Source of the DNA: an uncultured Eisenbergiella sp.
GTDB lineage: Bacteria > Bacillota > Clostridia > Lachnospirales > Lachnospiraceae
Length of the DNA stretch: 64,000 nt
NCBI GenBank assembly: GCA_947630215.1
Contig: CANRGX010000007.1
Span: 1-64,000 of the forward strand
Reading direction: 5' to 3'
The notes beneath the pieces are model-generated. The model ran no database searches. It saw only the letters and a program-made list of their open reading frames with translations, and was not told the origin of the DNA. Made by a program: the position numbers and the translations under genes. Below, piece after piece: positions 63,981-64,000 of the stretch; position 1 is the stretch's first letter, and every line of letters starts with the position of its first letter.

Positions 63981-64000
63981 CTCCTGCACCGCCTCTGTCA

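Overview
The window looks like chromosome from a Gram-positive, low-to-mid GC Clostridia member, most likely Lachnospiraceae. It holds the Firmicutes order plsX-acpP-rnc-smc-ftsY-(ilvA)-ylxM-ffh-rpsP-khpA-rimM-trmD-rplS-lepB-rbgA-lepB-rnhB-yraN, a FeoA-FeoB fusion, a YolD/Y-family polymerase pair and strong sigma-A promoters of the TTGACA-N17-TATAAT type. Nearly all genes are on the minus strand; only pepF and the Na/Pi transporter are on the plus strand.

Layout. 1-4.9 kb (minus): a partial ABC ATPase, FeoA-FeoB iron transport, a YolD-like protein and a translesion polymerase. 5.0-8.8 kb (plus): oligoendopeptidase F and a Na/Pi-PhoU transporter. 8.7-14.3 kb (minus): a GH2 enzyme and a GH67 alpha-glucuronidase, placed at the 3' end of the housekeeping operon. 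14.3-30.4 kb (minus): phospholipid, RNase III, SMC, SRP, ribosomal protein, tRNA modification and signal peptidase genes. 30.4-60.2 kb (minus): a surface glycan island of about 30 kb. 60.5-64 kb (minus): rpmF, a DUF177 gene, a small Cys-rich gene, an aminotransferase, tRNA-Thr and an MscS channel.

The glycan island lies between rpmF and plsX, genes usually adjacent in this phylum, and its central part is visibly more AT-rich than the flanks. Its first transcribed gene encodes a small secreted protein behind a consensus promoter. It then encodes CDP-glucose synthesis and dehydration (RfbF, RfbG, RfbH), a SAF-less NeuB-like synthase, a KdsC-like phosphatase fused to a GmhA-like isomerase, an acetolactate-synthase-like ThDP enzyme, a radical SAM protein, glycosyltransferases, a complete NeuA/NeuB/NeuC sialic acid set with a putative sialyltransferase, two flippases, three large GT-C-like membrane proteins and a polymerase-like protein. 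No initiating phosphoglycosyltransferase, chain-length regulator or RfbH reductase partner is in the window.

Two points stand out. First, the methyltransferase gene next to neuA is interrupted by a run of ten G residues; as written the gene is out of frame, and one G fewer would restore a 350-residue protein with a paired CxxC/CxxC zinc site. This is the arrangement expected of slipped-strand phase variation. Second, the tightly packed run rfbF-rfbG-rfbH-neuB2-HAD/SIS-ThDP-radical SAM suggests a route in which a long 2-keto-3-deoxy acid made by the NeuB-like enzyme donates its carbon chain to a CDP-4-keto sugar, giving a branched higher-carbon sugar. That pathway is an inference.
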